A stretch of DNA of 29,630 nucleotides from Chara braunii (Eukaryota; Streptophyta; Charophyceae; Charales; Characeae): the NCBI GenBank assembly GCA_003427395.1, contig BFEA01000845.1:159486-189115 (forward strand), given 5' to 3'. The notes below the pieces were generated by a model. That model had not been told where the DNA came from and did not search any database. It saw only the letters and a program-made list of their open reading frames with translations. The position numbers and the translations under genes were made by a program. Shown here piece by piece: positions 1 through 8,595 of the stretch (positions are counted from its first letter, which is position 1; each line of letters starts with the position of its first letter).

Positions 1-18
1 CTCTCTCTCTCTCTCTCT
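1..18. repeat. (CT)n microsatellite
   Basis: A pure CT dinucleotide run opens the window and probably continues beyond its left edge. The window also closes in a GA run. Confidence 0.95.
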
Positions 19-46
19 CCCCGTGGTTTGCCCCTTCTCAATAAAT

Positions 47-62
47 ACACACACACACACAC
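47..62. repeat. (AC)n microsatellite
   Basis: Eight AC units, followed by a degenerate AC-rich stretch to about position 80. Confidence 0.9.
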
Positions 63-66
63 TCAT

Positions 67-1236
67 ATACACACATACTCAAAAACATTGGATACACATA
101 CACTTTAAAAAGATGCCACAAATTGAGAGAATATGATGTCTGCAGTTTTTTTCAATATATGGCACTGCATGTTGAACACGTACGAGTAACATGTGACATT
201 GCATGTGACCCTCTGACAACCGCTTCCTTGTTCTTTGTAGTAAAGGGTGTCTGTGAATTACAATGTATTGCAAAAGACAAAAACCTTTGATTTAATGCAT
301 TGGATAATAATCGCACCTTAATTTTTTGATTTAAATACAAATTTATAACTAAAGGAGTGTGAAACAGTGTACGACGGATTCTCAGAAATCATCTTATATT
401 CTACGGACACTGCATATCCGTTCGCAATGTATACTCCTTTGACACGTCGTAGTCGGCAGGTGCGTTATAATATCATACAAAACATTGCAGTCATATTGAA
501 AATGAATACACACATGTCGACCAACGCAATATTGGAGACAAAAATAGTTAAAGTTATGTAGTTGCGGAACATTATTATCAGGATCAGTGACAGTCATGTG
601 TTGCTTTGACAATCTATTTGTTTAAAGTATGTTGGCACACACTTGGCGACGACATCACCCCTATATCATCCCTGTTCCTTGGACACGGGGAAACCCACAC
701 ATGCCATAACATACGTAGACTACAAAATACAATGTAATTTGGTTTTTTCACCACTAAATTTTCGAAAGTGAGGAGCAACCAAAACGGAGTCTTCTCAGTA
801 CAATATTGTGTCTGTTTGTTGTAATAAAGAGTGATGAATATTCGTAGCGGACGAATAATTTTGTTTTTAACATTTTTTTAACAGTGTTGGTAAACTATTT
901 GTAAACAGACTTTCAACAATTTTTAAACAGGAGAGACTGTTTTTATACACATTTTCAACATAGCTTCAACTAATTACAAACTACTGGTCCATCACTGGAA
1001 TGATATTGTCCCGTATGACCAGTGTATTCAAAAAGAAGATTTCATTGGCATCCCATGTGTTCAATAGGATACCCTCATAAGTTGTGTAGGAAACCTGATT
1101 TTCAACAGCTGAATGTAGTACAAATCATACTAAAATTCTGCATGTTCCGAACCTGCATTTTTTCTGTTGACCGTGGATGTGCATAGGGGTTATCCATATT
1201 ATGTTTTGAGAGAAAAGGGAGATTTTCTTTTTACCC
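67..1236. other. AT-rich intergenic sequence, no gene seen
   Basis: All frames on both strands are short and have no recognisable domain. The only texture is A/T runs and a loose cluster of TTCAACA-like motifs at about 911-970. Base composition changes abruptly to GC-rich near 1237. Confidence 0.6.
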
Positions 1237-2221
1237 TTGCTTCTTAGAGTTTGTACGGTTGGACGTTGTAGTCCGTGGCAGCCGTCAAAGTCAAACCCCT
1301 TGACTTTCGCCCAGGCATTGAGTGAAACTCATCTCCAGGGCAGTAAGAAGCGATTGTCACCACCGGTATGGACCTGTGTACCACCCGCTCAGCATAAGGT
1401 GCAGATGAGGGTGTGTGATCTTCAACCACGCATGGCGGTTGTCCAACGTCGAGAGATTTACCCTCAAGGCACGTGTCAGCCGACACTTGAGTGTCGAACG
1501 CGGCCCTCGAGATTAACGAGAACCGCGCGCTTATGGGAACTACATAGTACGCCATCATTGCGACTGTCTGCGTACGCTTGGATTGCGAGTCGATATGAGT
1601 TAGCCTTGCATCCGCGCGGTTTTTATACCATGTCTCGCACGCGACGCCTATCCAAATTTTGCGACGGAAAGTTATGGGATGGCTACTGATGGGCTAGAAG
1701 CGTTGTCGCGTTGTTTGTGTTGGGTCGTTTCGTGTGTATGTATGCGTGTGTGTTGTCGTTTGTGGTTGTTAGAGTGGTGTGCGCGTGGTGTGTGGGATGC
1801 GTCCTAGTCGACCGGCATCGAGCTGCACTTGGGACTTCAGCCCCCCAAGATGTCGGTTCGCGTGCGGGTCCGATAGGCGTACTGCCACGCGTACCCCCTA
1901 TGCTACAGCTAACAAGAAACGCCCTCGGCTGGTCCACCTCTGCGATTGCAACTGATCAACTTTCGTACTGTGGACTGGCAGCTCGGCGGGGACACGCCCA
2001 CGGAAGGGAGGTGACAGCTCCCGTAAGGTGGAGGTAAGTTGTGCCTCGCGTAGGCCCTATCCTGTCGTAGGGGCTCGCGAGAGGTATGGCTGGCGCACTC
2101 GGCCGGAGCGGCCTAAGGAAGCTCCACTTATGTGTTCGTGACGAGGTTGGTCCAACTCCTGCGTGACGCGGCCGGGAGGGTCCCGCACTGCCCCGTGCGG
2201 TGCCGGACCGATGCGCTCGAC
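1237..2221. other. GC-rich segment of unknown origin next to the 5' LTR
   Basis: This block of about 1 kb differs sharply in composition from the AT-rich DNA to its left and does not resemble the sequence before the matching part of the 3' LTR. Open frames (for example 1237-1689 +) have no recognisable motif and are opposed by equally long frames on the other strand, so I do not call a gene. It contains short perfect inverted repeats: AAAGTCAA (1287-1294) pairs with TTGACTTT (1300-1307), and a CGACACT/AGTGTCG palindrome lies near 1470-1490. A GT-rich stretch runs about 1720-1800. It may be a diverged or recombined upper part of the 5' LTR, or the end of another element inserted into it. Confidence 0.4.
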
Positions 2222-2818
2222 AACGTTCTCTCACTCTCTGTGTCGGGGAGCTTATTTTCTCTATTTTTGGTGATTGTGACCTGGTATTGCGAGCTTACCT
2301 TTCCGTTAAGTCCCTCTGGTTCCTTGTTTCGATATCATATGCCTGTCGTTGCCAGTTTGGTTTTTTCACTGGTTCATTGTGTTCCGAGTTCGCAGGTATC
2401 GAGTCTAGGTACCTGCCATCGCAAGCTATCAGACTTCGCAGGTCCTTCGCGTTCTAAGTTCACCGGTCTCAGGTTTGTATCTTCACAGGTTGCTTGCGTT
2501 CTGAGTTCGGCGTTTTCGGGCTCCTGAGATTTCGCCTGCCCCAGGTTATCAGAGCTCGCTGGTGTCGGGTTTCTATGCCGGCTGGGATTCGCTCGGGCGA
2601 TATTTTGTCTTGAGAAGCTTTGCATACCTCTTTCAATTGAATGTCTAACTCAGGCAGAATAATTTGACTTGCTCATGAAGTGTGGCTAACCTATCGACTG
2701 GGGTTGCGCCGAGTCTAGGAATGCTTGCTTCCTTGTCCCGAGTGGGGCCCGGACAGCTAAGGAAATAGAAGGGGCCAGGGAGTGGAGAAAGAGAGAAGAG
2801 GGAGGGGTCGGGGGGTCA
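2222..2818 (+). repeat. 5' LTR (5' end probably missing or replaced)
   Basis: The sequence from about 2226 to 2815 aligns with 19566-20061 at what looks like over 90 per cent identity, apart from about 100 bp around 2295-2385 that the 3' copy lacks. The end reads GGGTCA (2813-2818), ten bases before the primer-binding site; an alternative end is the CA at 2824-2825. The first half is pyrimidine-rich and the last 80 bases are purine-rich. Within it are degenerate units of about 25 bp built on 'GTTCYGAGTTCGCAGGT' (2380-2570). Upstream of 2222 the two LTR contexts differ completely, so the 5' boundary shown is where homology stops, not a proven LTR terminus. Confidence 0.85.
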
Positions 2819-2828
2819 CCAAACAGAG

Positions 2829-2847
2829 TGGCGTCGTTGTCGGGGAT
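2829..2847 (+). promoter_or_regulatory. Minus-strand primer-binding site, tRNA-Asp type
   Basis: TGGCGTCGTTGTCGGGGAT is complementary to the 3' end, including CCA, of plant-type cytosolic tRNA-Asp. The expected site TGGCGCCGTTGCCGGGGAT differs only by two C-to-T changes. It lies 3-10 bases after the 5' LTR, as expected for reverse-transcription priming. Animal and yeast tRNA-Asp acceptor stems differ, so the site points to the plant lineage. The tRNA comparison is from memory. Confidence 0.75.
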
Positions 2848-3408
2848 GAGCATTTCTCCCACGGCTGCGGCCGGCTCATGAGTTTCGGTGTGAGGGAGAG
2901 TTGGCGTGACAGGCAGTGGCGAGAGTTTCGGCATCGTTTTTTTTTCAGGATTTTCGGCTTCTACTTCTTCGGCGACGACAATTTTGCTCTCTACGGCGCG
3001 ACTGTGACTTTCCTCAGACCGTGCAACGACTTTTCGGTGTTATTTCCACTTGGGCAGCAGCGGTGGGGGTCCTACTCGGGGCTTGTTTTTCACTTGGGGA
3101 GGGGTTGTTGGGGCTGTTCGGGTGCAAGGGCTTTGGGGTGAAAGGGTTTTTCCTTGGATTTTGCAGGTCCGCTCCGGCCCGCTTGCGACTCCGGCTCCCG
3201 CTCTCGGCCTCCGAAGGGTAACCAGGTCAGTTTATTTTGGAGTAAGTTCTTCTTTTTACGAGTGTTTATTTTTAAAAATCTAAAAACTAAGGGGGTGCAA
3301 AGTTTTATTGAGGGGTTTGAATGAGAGTGAAAAACAACAAAGGGGTGGGAAGAAGAGTCGTTCGGGAAAATAATGTGAGCTGGTCCGAGCGTGGGGAGGG
3401 AAGAGTGA
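2848..3408 (+). other. Retroelement 5' leader, no supported gene
   Basis: G-rich and purine-rich leader between the primer site and the first plausible ORF. A small ATG-started frame at 3321-3590 (89 codons) overlaps the next ORF and has no recognisable features. Long open frames on the minus strand (3090-3719, 3280-3693, 3305-3712) are open in all three phases at once. That is expected opposite a purine-loaded strand and is not evidence of coding. Confidence 0.5.
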
Positions 3409-3855
3409 ACACGAGGGGGGTTCGAGAGGGTTCGGGGGCGTTGTCGATTTGGGATCCAAGGGGGTCGCCCAACATCCTCGACTCGCACGGACTGTGGAGG
3501 GTGCCCGTACAAGGCACAACTCCCGCTCCAAGAAAGTTTTCCGCCGGAGGGGTTTGGAGTTTCGGTTCTCGACCCACGAGGGTTGTGTGAGGGGCCTGTG
3601 AGAGAGGCGCCTCCCACTCGGGAGGGGAGTTCTCGAGCGGGGACCGAAAGGGACTTGGGAGCAGAGAGGGTGGTGCTTCGGGTGTCGGGACAAGGGGGTG
3701 AGAGAGATACAACCGCCATTGTGAGCGAAGGGGTGAGAGATACGTGGGGTTCCTTGGATGAAGGGTCGGAGGCCGAATCCTGGGTGGACCAGTGCCTTGC
3801 CGATTTTTCAGACTCGGACCTTGGGGACTATTGGGACTATGAGAACGAGTTCTAA
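3409..3855 (+). CDS. Unknown ORF with an acidic, aromatic C-terminus
   Basis: The frame is open from 3409 (after a TGA at 3406) to a TAA at 3853 and contains no ATG, so a start would need splicing or a non-AUG codon. The N-terminal two thirds are Arg/Gly/Pro-rich and low in complexity. The last 40 codons change character, being Ser/Asp/Glu-rich and ending in tryptophan- and tyrosine-containing acidic motifs (DLGDYWDYENEF). That ending resembles a real acidic tail, for example an interaction or activation segment, more than random GC-rich frame. It lies upstream of the accessory array inside the retroelement. I recognise no family. It could be chance. Confidence 0.3.
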   Translation, partial: TRGGFERVRGRCRFGIQGGRPTSSTRTDCGGCPYKAQLPLQESFPPEGFGVSVLDPRGLCEGPVREAPPTREGSSRAGTERDLGAERVVLRVSGQGGERDTTAIVSEGVRDTWGSLDEGSEAESWVDQCLADFSDSDLGDYWDYENEF

Positions 3856-4477
3856 AGGGAGGCGCAGACTATGAGGTACGTAATCAAAAACGATAAACCT
3901 GAGTGCTCCTCTCGATTATCTCTACTCTCCCCACCTTTTTAAGGACCCCTATCAAAGTCTTGAGATTCGAAGAGAGAAAAGAGTCAGACGGTGGCGAGAT
4001 GGAAGGTGCGAACGAAGCATGAAGAGTTCATGATGTGAGAAGGAGAATGGGGTGGGACTAGGCAAGCTAGTGATTATTGATTTATAGGTGGATTAAAGTC
4101 CTGGGACCCGGATAATTTCACACTTGAGGTGGGCCGAGTAGAGGCGTGGTACCGATTAGGCTAACTTAGGACTAGGGGTCGGTTCAGTGGGGGACATAGG
4201 ACCCGGGTGTGTGACTTCGGTCCGACTGCGGGGAGGGGGTTGCCACCCTTCCTCGGGGATAACCTGTGTCCGTGGCTAGTCTCTATACCGGGAGTGGGAA
4301 GGGGTCTCTCAGCGGGGGAGGACAGGAAGGTAGCCGGGTGAGACAACGTTCCTTCTCTGGTCCATTTGATCCTTCTGAGCTCACAGCCTCACAGGCATCT
4401 TCTCCTTGCGGGTTAGAGGTGGTGTCTCGAGTGGCCAAAGGGAAGTGGAACTTAGAGATTCTTTTTTATTATATTGC
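3856..4477 (+). other. Spacer before the accessory array, no intact gene
   Basis: All plus-strand frames are closed by frequent stops. A short frame beginning ATG AGG TAC GTA ATC at 3871 starts like the family members downstream (Met followed by Arg or Val-Arg) but ends after 23 codons, so a decayed copy is possible and unproven. The frames at 4266-4481 (+) and 4161-4346 (-) have no recognisable content. Confidence 0.4.
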
Positions 4478-4837
4478 ATGAACTTAGAAGCCGTCCCGAA
4501 ATGGATTAGCGTGTGTACGTACGGGGGTATTGACGTATGGTGCTACACATTTCGACTATGGACGGGTGACTGTGACGTGGGCGTCTACGTGGAGGAAGGA
4601 CTAGATCAAGGGGAGGATTTCTTTCGTGGATGGGAGGAGGCGGTAGGCCACTCTCGTGTTGCAAGGGGGGAGTTGAGGGGTTACGGGTGTAAGTATTTTT
4701 ACTCTTTAGGTTACCGAACCTACCCAAGGCGTGGTCGCCCGACGCCGGTAATTCCGGACGCTTATCTCGACGGATTGGACGATTGGAAAGTACTAATAGG
4801 GATCGTAGAGGGAGTAGTGAGAACGGCGACTCCATGA
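4478..4837 (+). CDS. Accessory protein, short form copy 1 (unknown family)
   Basis: This encodes 119 residues from the ATG at 4478. The frame is open further upstream to a TTG at 4406, but similarity to the next gene supports the ATG. Shared landmarks with the gene that follows, in order, are GG(I/V)DVWCY, YVEEG, WEEAVGH, the identical decamer YFYSLGYRTY and a C-terminal (I/V)(V/I)EG(V/I)V. About half of all residues match, and both proteins are exactly 119 residues long. There is no signal peptide or membrane segment; the protein is acidic and rich in aromatic residues. The stop overlaps the next start as ATGA (4834-4837). Weak resemblance to the longer family members (VW..F, then an EE.W...W motif, then FY..) suggests a common origin. 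Function unknown. Confidence 0.7.
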   Translation: MNLEAVPKWISVCTYGGIDVWCYTFRLWTGDCDVGVYVEEGLDQGEDFFRGWEEAVGHSRVARGELRGYGCKYFYSLGYRTYPRRGRPTPVIPDAYLDGLDDWKVLIGIVEGVVRTATP

Positions 4838-5193
4838 GTTTGAGGGCTCCAGAATTTGAACCGGCGGGAATTAGTGTGGGTAGCCAAGGCGGGGTGGACG
4901 TGTGGTGCTACAATTTCTACTGGTGGACTAGCGACTTCTACATAGCTTTGTACGTAGAGGAGGGTGTAGAGGCGGGCTTTTTGGACAGTTGGGAGGAAGC
5001 AGTCGGCCACGCGCGGCTTGAGAGGGAACTGCTTGGGGCCTACGAGATCAATTACTTCTACTCGTTGGGGTATCGGACGTACTTGCGAGGAGAGCGGCCC
5101 GCTCCTACTATTTCGGAAGCGTTCCTTGACGGTTCGGACGGGTGGAGAGCACTGGTCCAAATCATCGAGGGAATAGTCCAAGGGGATGGTTAG
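4834..5193 (+). CDS. Accessory protein, short form copy 2 (unknown family)
   Basis: The 119-residue product begins at the ATG that overlaps the previous stop (ATGA). It has the same motif order as copy 1: GGVDVWCY, YVEEGV, WEEAVGH, YFYSLGYRTY, then an acidic aromatic C-terminus ending IIEGIVQ. One gap of two residues near the middle aligns the pair. The next ORF starts at 5186, inside the last codons of this gene (8-nt overlap). Conservation of protein motifs despite changed codons, for instance in the decamer, suggests the pair diverged while both were translated. No known domain recognised. Confidence 0.7.
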   Translation: MSLRAPEFEPAGISVGSQGGVDVWCYNFYWWTSDFYIALYVEEGVEAGFLDSWEEAVGHARLERELLGAYEINYFYSLGYRTYLRGERPAPTISEAFLDGSDGWRALVQIIEGIVQGDG

Positions 5194-5935
5194 GATTATA
5201 GAAAGTATTAACGAAGAAGGGGTTCGAATCGAAAGGGAAGATTTAAGCAAGGACAGGGAATGCTTCAAGTTTAGCGTTCCCTTAGACCATCGCACAGAGA
5301 GATATCTGGCTGGTCGCGAGAGAGGATTAGAGTTAGAGAAGTGGGTTTTCGTTTGGGCGTGGTTTGCGGTAGGAATTTGGGAGGGGGGGAGATTGTCCCG
5401 GAATAGGCCCCAAAACGGAAAGAGGCCTAGACGGACGGTGGTCCGTGCGGAAGGAACGGTCTATTTGAGTAGGGAGGCCTGGGTGTATTACGTTACTCAC
5501 TGGGTTCTAGGTTGGTACCGTGCGGATCATTAGGAGACTCGAGTGGGTCCGATTCTGCGGCAAATCTTTGAGGCGGAGCCCCTTCGCTACTGCCCACCGA
5601 TCGAGGTGCGGGTGACTTGCGCTCGAGACGAGGAGTACCCTCGCGCCTCGGGGTGCGTCAAGGCCATATTTTCATCCTTCGTTTTCCGGAGGGTAAGCGG
5701 AAAGGAGGAGCGATACGAGAGGGTTGTGCAGTCTATAGTGCAGGAAAGAGGGTGGCAGCTATCTTTTAGGTCGCTCCATTTGTACTACACGTACTGCGTG
5801 GATAACCTAGTACCGTTCGGAATTAAAGCTTGTAGGATTCGTGCGGGAATCTTTAAGGAAACCACTCGGGACCGCGAGGGCGGACGAGATTACAGCTACA
5901 AAAGGGTCTTCGGAGTACCCCAGAAAATGTTTTAG
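5186..5935 (+). pseudogene. Accessory protein, long form copy 1, interrupted by an in-frame TAG
   Basis: One frame runs from the ATG at 5186 to TAG 5933-5935, broken only by TAG 5531-5533, so it reads as a single gene of about 249 codons. Part A (5186-5530) begins MVR and has an FVW motif, then a VYLSREAW motif. Part B (from 5534) has RYCPPIEVRV, then LYYTYCVDN, then a basic segment followed by IF. Both parts occur in the same order in the genes at 5941 and 6605, which supports treating this as one gene with a nonsense codon. Alternatives are two separate proteins or stop-codon readthrough. The start overlaps the preceding gene by 8 nt. Confidence 0.6.
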
Positions 5936-5940
5936 AATGA

Positions 5941-6627
5941 ATGGTGTTCCTTGATAGAAACCTGGGATGCTTCATCGAATCCTCCTTAGAAGGCGGTGAG
6001 AGCCGTAGATTAATCCCTAGCAACTGGGAGATCCCCGATAGGGAGAGGGTAGAAGGAGGAAGAGTCACAGTCGGTGGCGACTTCGTGTGGATAAAATCGA
6101 AAGAGGTTGAGGGCCGAGGGGTTGAGAGGAGTCTCGAAGTCACCGCGGTTATCTTTGTAGCACCGGGAGCTTGGGCAAAAGTCGTAGTACCCCTGGTCCT
6201 AGGACAAGCGGGTGGGCTGGATAGGCTGCTACGAGAGGCAATAAAGGTTCGAAGAGAGTGGATAGCTGAGGTTCGGAAACGACTTAGGTTCGTGGCTGTA
6301 GAGAAGGAGAGGTTTGTTGGGGAGAAAGAGCTCCCAAGGGCGTGTTATCCGTTGACTGTGAGGGTGTCGTCTTTCCTATTCTTAGGAACCAACGAGGGGA
6401 AGATAGTGAGGCTTCTAGAGAGGGGAAGGAATTTGGGTTTACCCTTTGGGGCCATGTGGACGCTGTATACGCATTGCATCGATCAGGGGATCCCTCCATG
6501 CAGGAAGCTTTGGGGTATTTTTAGGAGATTGAGGTCTCTGGAGAAACCCTTCACTCTTTCACCAGGAAGATATCGCCAGTGGGGTTTTAAAACAGCATCG
6601 GTAGATGGTGAGATTCGTACTCAGTGA
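5941..6627 (+). CDS. Accessory protein, long form copy 2 (intact, unknown family)
   Basis: The 228-residue product starts at the ATG at 5941, five bases after the previous stop. Part A has GDFVWIKSK, then an EV-A-IF segment and AW. Part B begins with a basic helical stretch (roughly residues 95-125), then YPLTVRVSSFLFLG, an EGKIVRLLERG segment, FGAMWTLYTHCIDQG, and LWGIFRRLRSLE. The WTLYTHCIDQG motif corresponds to YYTYCVDN in the preceding copy and VFYTRCVDAG in the following one. There is no signal peptide or transmembrane segment, and net charge is positive. The gene overlaps the next one by 23 nt. This is the longest uninterrupted family member. Function unknown; an RNA- or DNA-binding role would fit the basic character but is a guess. 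Confidence 0.7.
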   Translation: MVFLDRNLGCFIESSLEGGESRRLIPSNWEIPDRERVEGGRVTVGGDFVWIKSKEVEGRGVERSLEVTAVIFVAPGAWAKVVVPLVLGQAGGLDRLLREAIKVRREWIAEVRKRLRFVAVEKERFVGEKELPRACYPLTVRVSSFLFLGTNEGKIVRLLERGRNLGLPFGAMWTLYTHCIDQGIPPCRKLWGIFRRLRSLEKPFTLSPGRYRQWGFKTASVDGEIRTQ

Positions 6628-7171
6628 GAACGGGGCGGTAGAGTCGATAGAGGCTAGTGACGCGGATAAAGTCTTGATTCCGGGTGACCCTCTCGTGACC
6701 CCTTACTGGATGAACGTTGAGAAAGAAGGAGTGATGAGAGAAGGGGCCTTCGTGTGGGTTCGAGCTTGCAGGCTCACTTGGAAGGAAGGAGTGCAAAGAG
6801 AAGGCCCACCGGACCTCGGTCGCTTCCTAGAGATTCGGGCTACGATCTTCCTCAACGAGGAGGCGTGGACTGAAGCGTGGAGGGGCTTAGTAACTGGGCA
6901 AGTGACCCATATGAAATACCGAGAGTCCGCGAGGCTGGTAGCGAATAACCTGGTGCTAGCTCATTACGAGGAAGGGACTTTCGAGTCATGGACTCTAGTG
7001 TTCTATACGCGGTGCGTGGACGCGGGGGTTTCCCCAAGAGGAGAGTTGTCTGCCATATTCGGGAGGTTGAGAGAATTTGAGGGGATCAGATTCCACGTAG
7101 TGGACGTCCCGTACGCCCGCCTCTTCGGGGAAGAGCAGGTGGCAAACCGGCGTGGGTACGAAGCCCGATGA
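6605..7171 (+). CDS. Accessory protein, long form copy 3 (intact, shortened middle)
   Basis: The product is 188 residues long. It begins MVRF, and part A shows EGVMREGAFVWVR, then LEIRATIFLNEEAW and a W-GLVTGQ segment. Part B is shorter than in its neighbours: the Y..PL.VR portion is absent. It keeps FESWTLVFYTRCVDAG, then LSAIFGRLREFEG, matching the same positions in the 5941 gene. The start lies within the previous gene (23-nt overlap), and its TGA overlaps the next ATG as ATGA (7168-7171). All frames in this part of the element run on the plus strand. Confidence 0.7.
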   Translation: MVRFVLSENGAVESIEASDADKVLIPGDPLVTPYWMNVEKEGVMREGAFVWVRACRLTWKEGVQREGPPDLGRFLEIRATIFLNEEAWTEAWRGLVTGQVTHMKYRESARLVANNLVLAHYEEGTFESWTLVFYTRCVDAGVSPRGELSAIFGRLREFEGIRFHVVDVPYARLFGEEQVANRRGYEAR

Positions 7172-7920
7172 TAAGAGGGGTTCCGGGGATTCTCTGGGCG
7201 TCAGTAGAGCCTATAGAAGATACTGGGGAAGTTGTCCGTGTCACTCTACCTAGAGCCAGGTTGGAAGGGCCAACAAGGACCCTCCTTAGAGAAGAAGGGG
7301 TAATCCGGCGCGGGAAGGCGTTCGTGCGATTAGGGGTGAGTAGTGAGGGGGGGGTAGTGATTGGGGAAGCCCAAGTATTCCTTTCGAAGGAGGGCCTTAT
7401 AGAAATGGCGCGCAGCCTGCAGGCTGGAAAGGACCCTCTCTAGGATTCCCAAGCCGTGAGAGACTAACTAGAAGAATTCGTAGAGGAAGTGAAACCTCGC
7501 GAAGAGTGTCAAAAAGAATATGGAGTGACCTACGGGGGATGGGAGGATATACCACAGTTCGCCTCCAGTGAGCTTGTGGGAGTTCCCCGTTTCATCTTTG
7601 AACGGATCTACCCTTCCGAAGCAGTCAAGAGGGAGGTAGGAAGAAGGATTTTCATCCTGAGCCAGTTCCGGTTTACGAGATCGGACCTTCATTCCTTGCT
7701 AACGTGGTGTTTCCGGGATCCCTATCGAGACGATTGGTTGACTCTAGAGGACCTGGGTTACGCCTTTGAAGGGTGGGGTCGACACGCAAGGGAATCAAAG
7801 ATATCGTGGAGATACTTGGGTAAGATCTGCGAAGGGGAGTTAAGAGGATTGGACCCCTCAGATCTAATTCGGATCGCGATCGCGTGTCGCCGACGGAAAC
7901 TAGGGAATGGGCGAGCCTGA
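7168..7920 (+). pseudogene. Accessory protein, long form copy 4, two in-frame stops
   Basis: A single frame of about 250 codons starts at the ATG overlapping the previous stop. It is broken by TAG 7441-7443 and TAA 7465-7467 and ends with TGA 7918-7920. Part A (7168-7440) has MIRG, LREEGVIRRGKAFVR and EAQVFLSKEG, the same elements as copy 3. Part B (7468-7917) is longer and more diverged: FTRSDLHSLLTWCF sits where other copies have WTLYTHCI, followed by an extra C-terminal segment GLDPSDLIRIAIACRRRK. That extra segment reappears in copy 6. It could instead be two separate genes (7168-7443 and a GTG-started 7489-7920). Confidence 0.55.
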
Positions 7921-8587
7921 CCTTGGCGAGCTTATCGGGTTGGAGAGGGTGAGATAAGAAGTTCTCCGGATACTTACTCTGTGTTGGGAGGAAGAAAGAA
8001 GGACGAGGTCTGGGTCCCTAGCTAGGATCAAACTATTGGAGACAGCTGCGATCGCAATCCTAGACGAGTTAACGATAGATCTTCTCGCTCGGTGAGGGGA
8101 GAGGGTATGAGAGCTACGTTCGTCTCCGATTAAGATTTGTTGGGAATTAGAGACTTGCGAAGACGGTAACGAAATTAAGGTCGAGGGAAGTGCGGAACTT
8201 AATCCGGAGCTTGGAGAGGATCGAGTGATCCGTGCCAAGAAGGAATTTCTAGTAGAGTTCCGACGGCAGGCCTTATGGAAAAGGAGGCTCTAGACCACAC
8301 TGGCCAGCTTTTCAGTCTACATTAGAGACACAAGTGGGGTGAGGTCCTCAAGGGCTTGGGGAGAGCTGTTGCTGGAAGTAGAGAGAAGATTCGAAGAAGA
8401 CTCTACTAGGTATTTAGGAATTCCGCTCGCTTCTAGGATACACCTTGTGGAGACCAGATTTTGGAATAGGACGGGAGAGTACGAAGGAGCCTTGCGCCAG
8501 ACGCTGCGTGAGGAAGGAGAGATCGGTCGCGCTAAGTGTGAGGACTCGCTGGTAGAGGTCGCCGCAAGGTTGGCCGGCGTGAGGTGA
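7906..8587 (+). pseudogene. Accessory protein, long form copy 5, degraded
   Basis: This decayed copy seems to begin at the ATG at 7906, inside the end of copy 4, and reads only 16 codons before a stop. Coding-like pieces follow in another phase: 7958-8092, and 8171-8587 with one TAG at 8291. The piece before that TAG (VIRAKKEFLVEF) resembles the EAQVFLSKEG region of part A. The piece after it (YLGIPLASR, then EGALRQTLREEG, then SLVEVAARLAGV) follows the spacing of part B in the 5543 and 5941 sequences. Similarity is weak, so membership in the family is an inference helped by its position. Confidence 0.4.
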
Positions 8588-8595
8588 GGCCCCCA

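Noticed and set aside
1237-1689. 150-codon plus frame
   Set aside because: Starts on a non-ATG codon, has no recognisable domain, and a 104-codon frame overlaps it on the other strand.
3090-3719. 209-codon open frame on the minus strand
   Set aside because: All three minus phases are open here opposite a G/A-rich strand. The product is Pro/Ser-rich with no motif.
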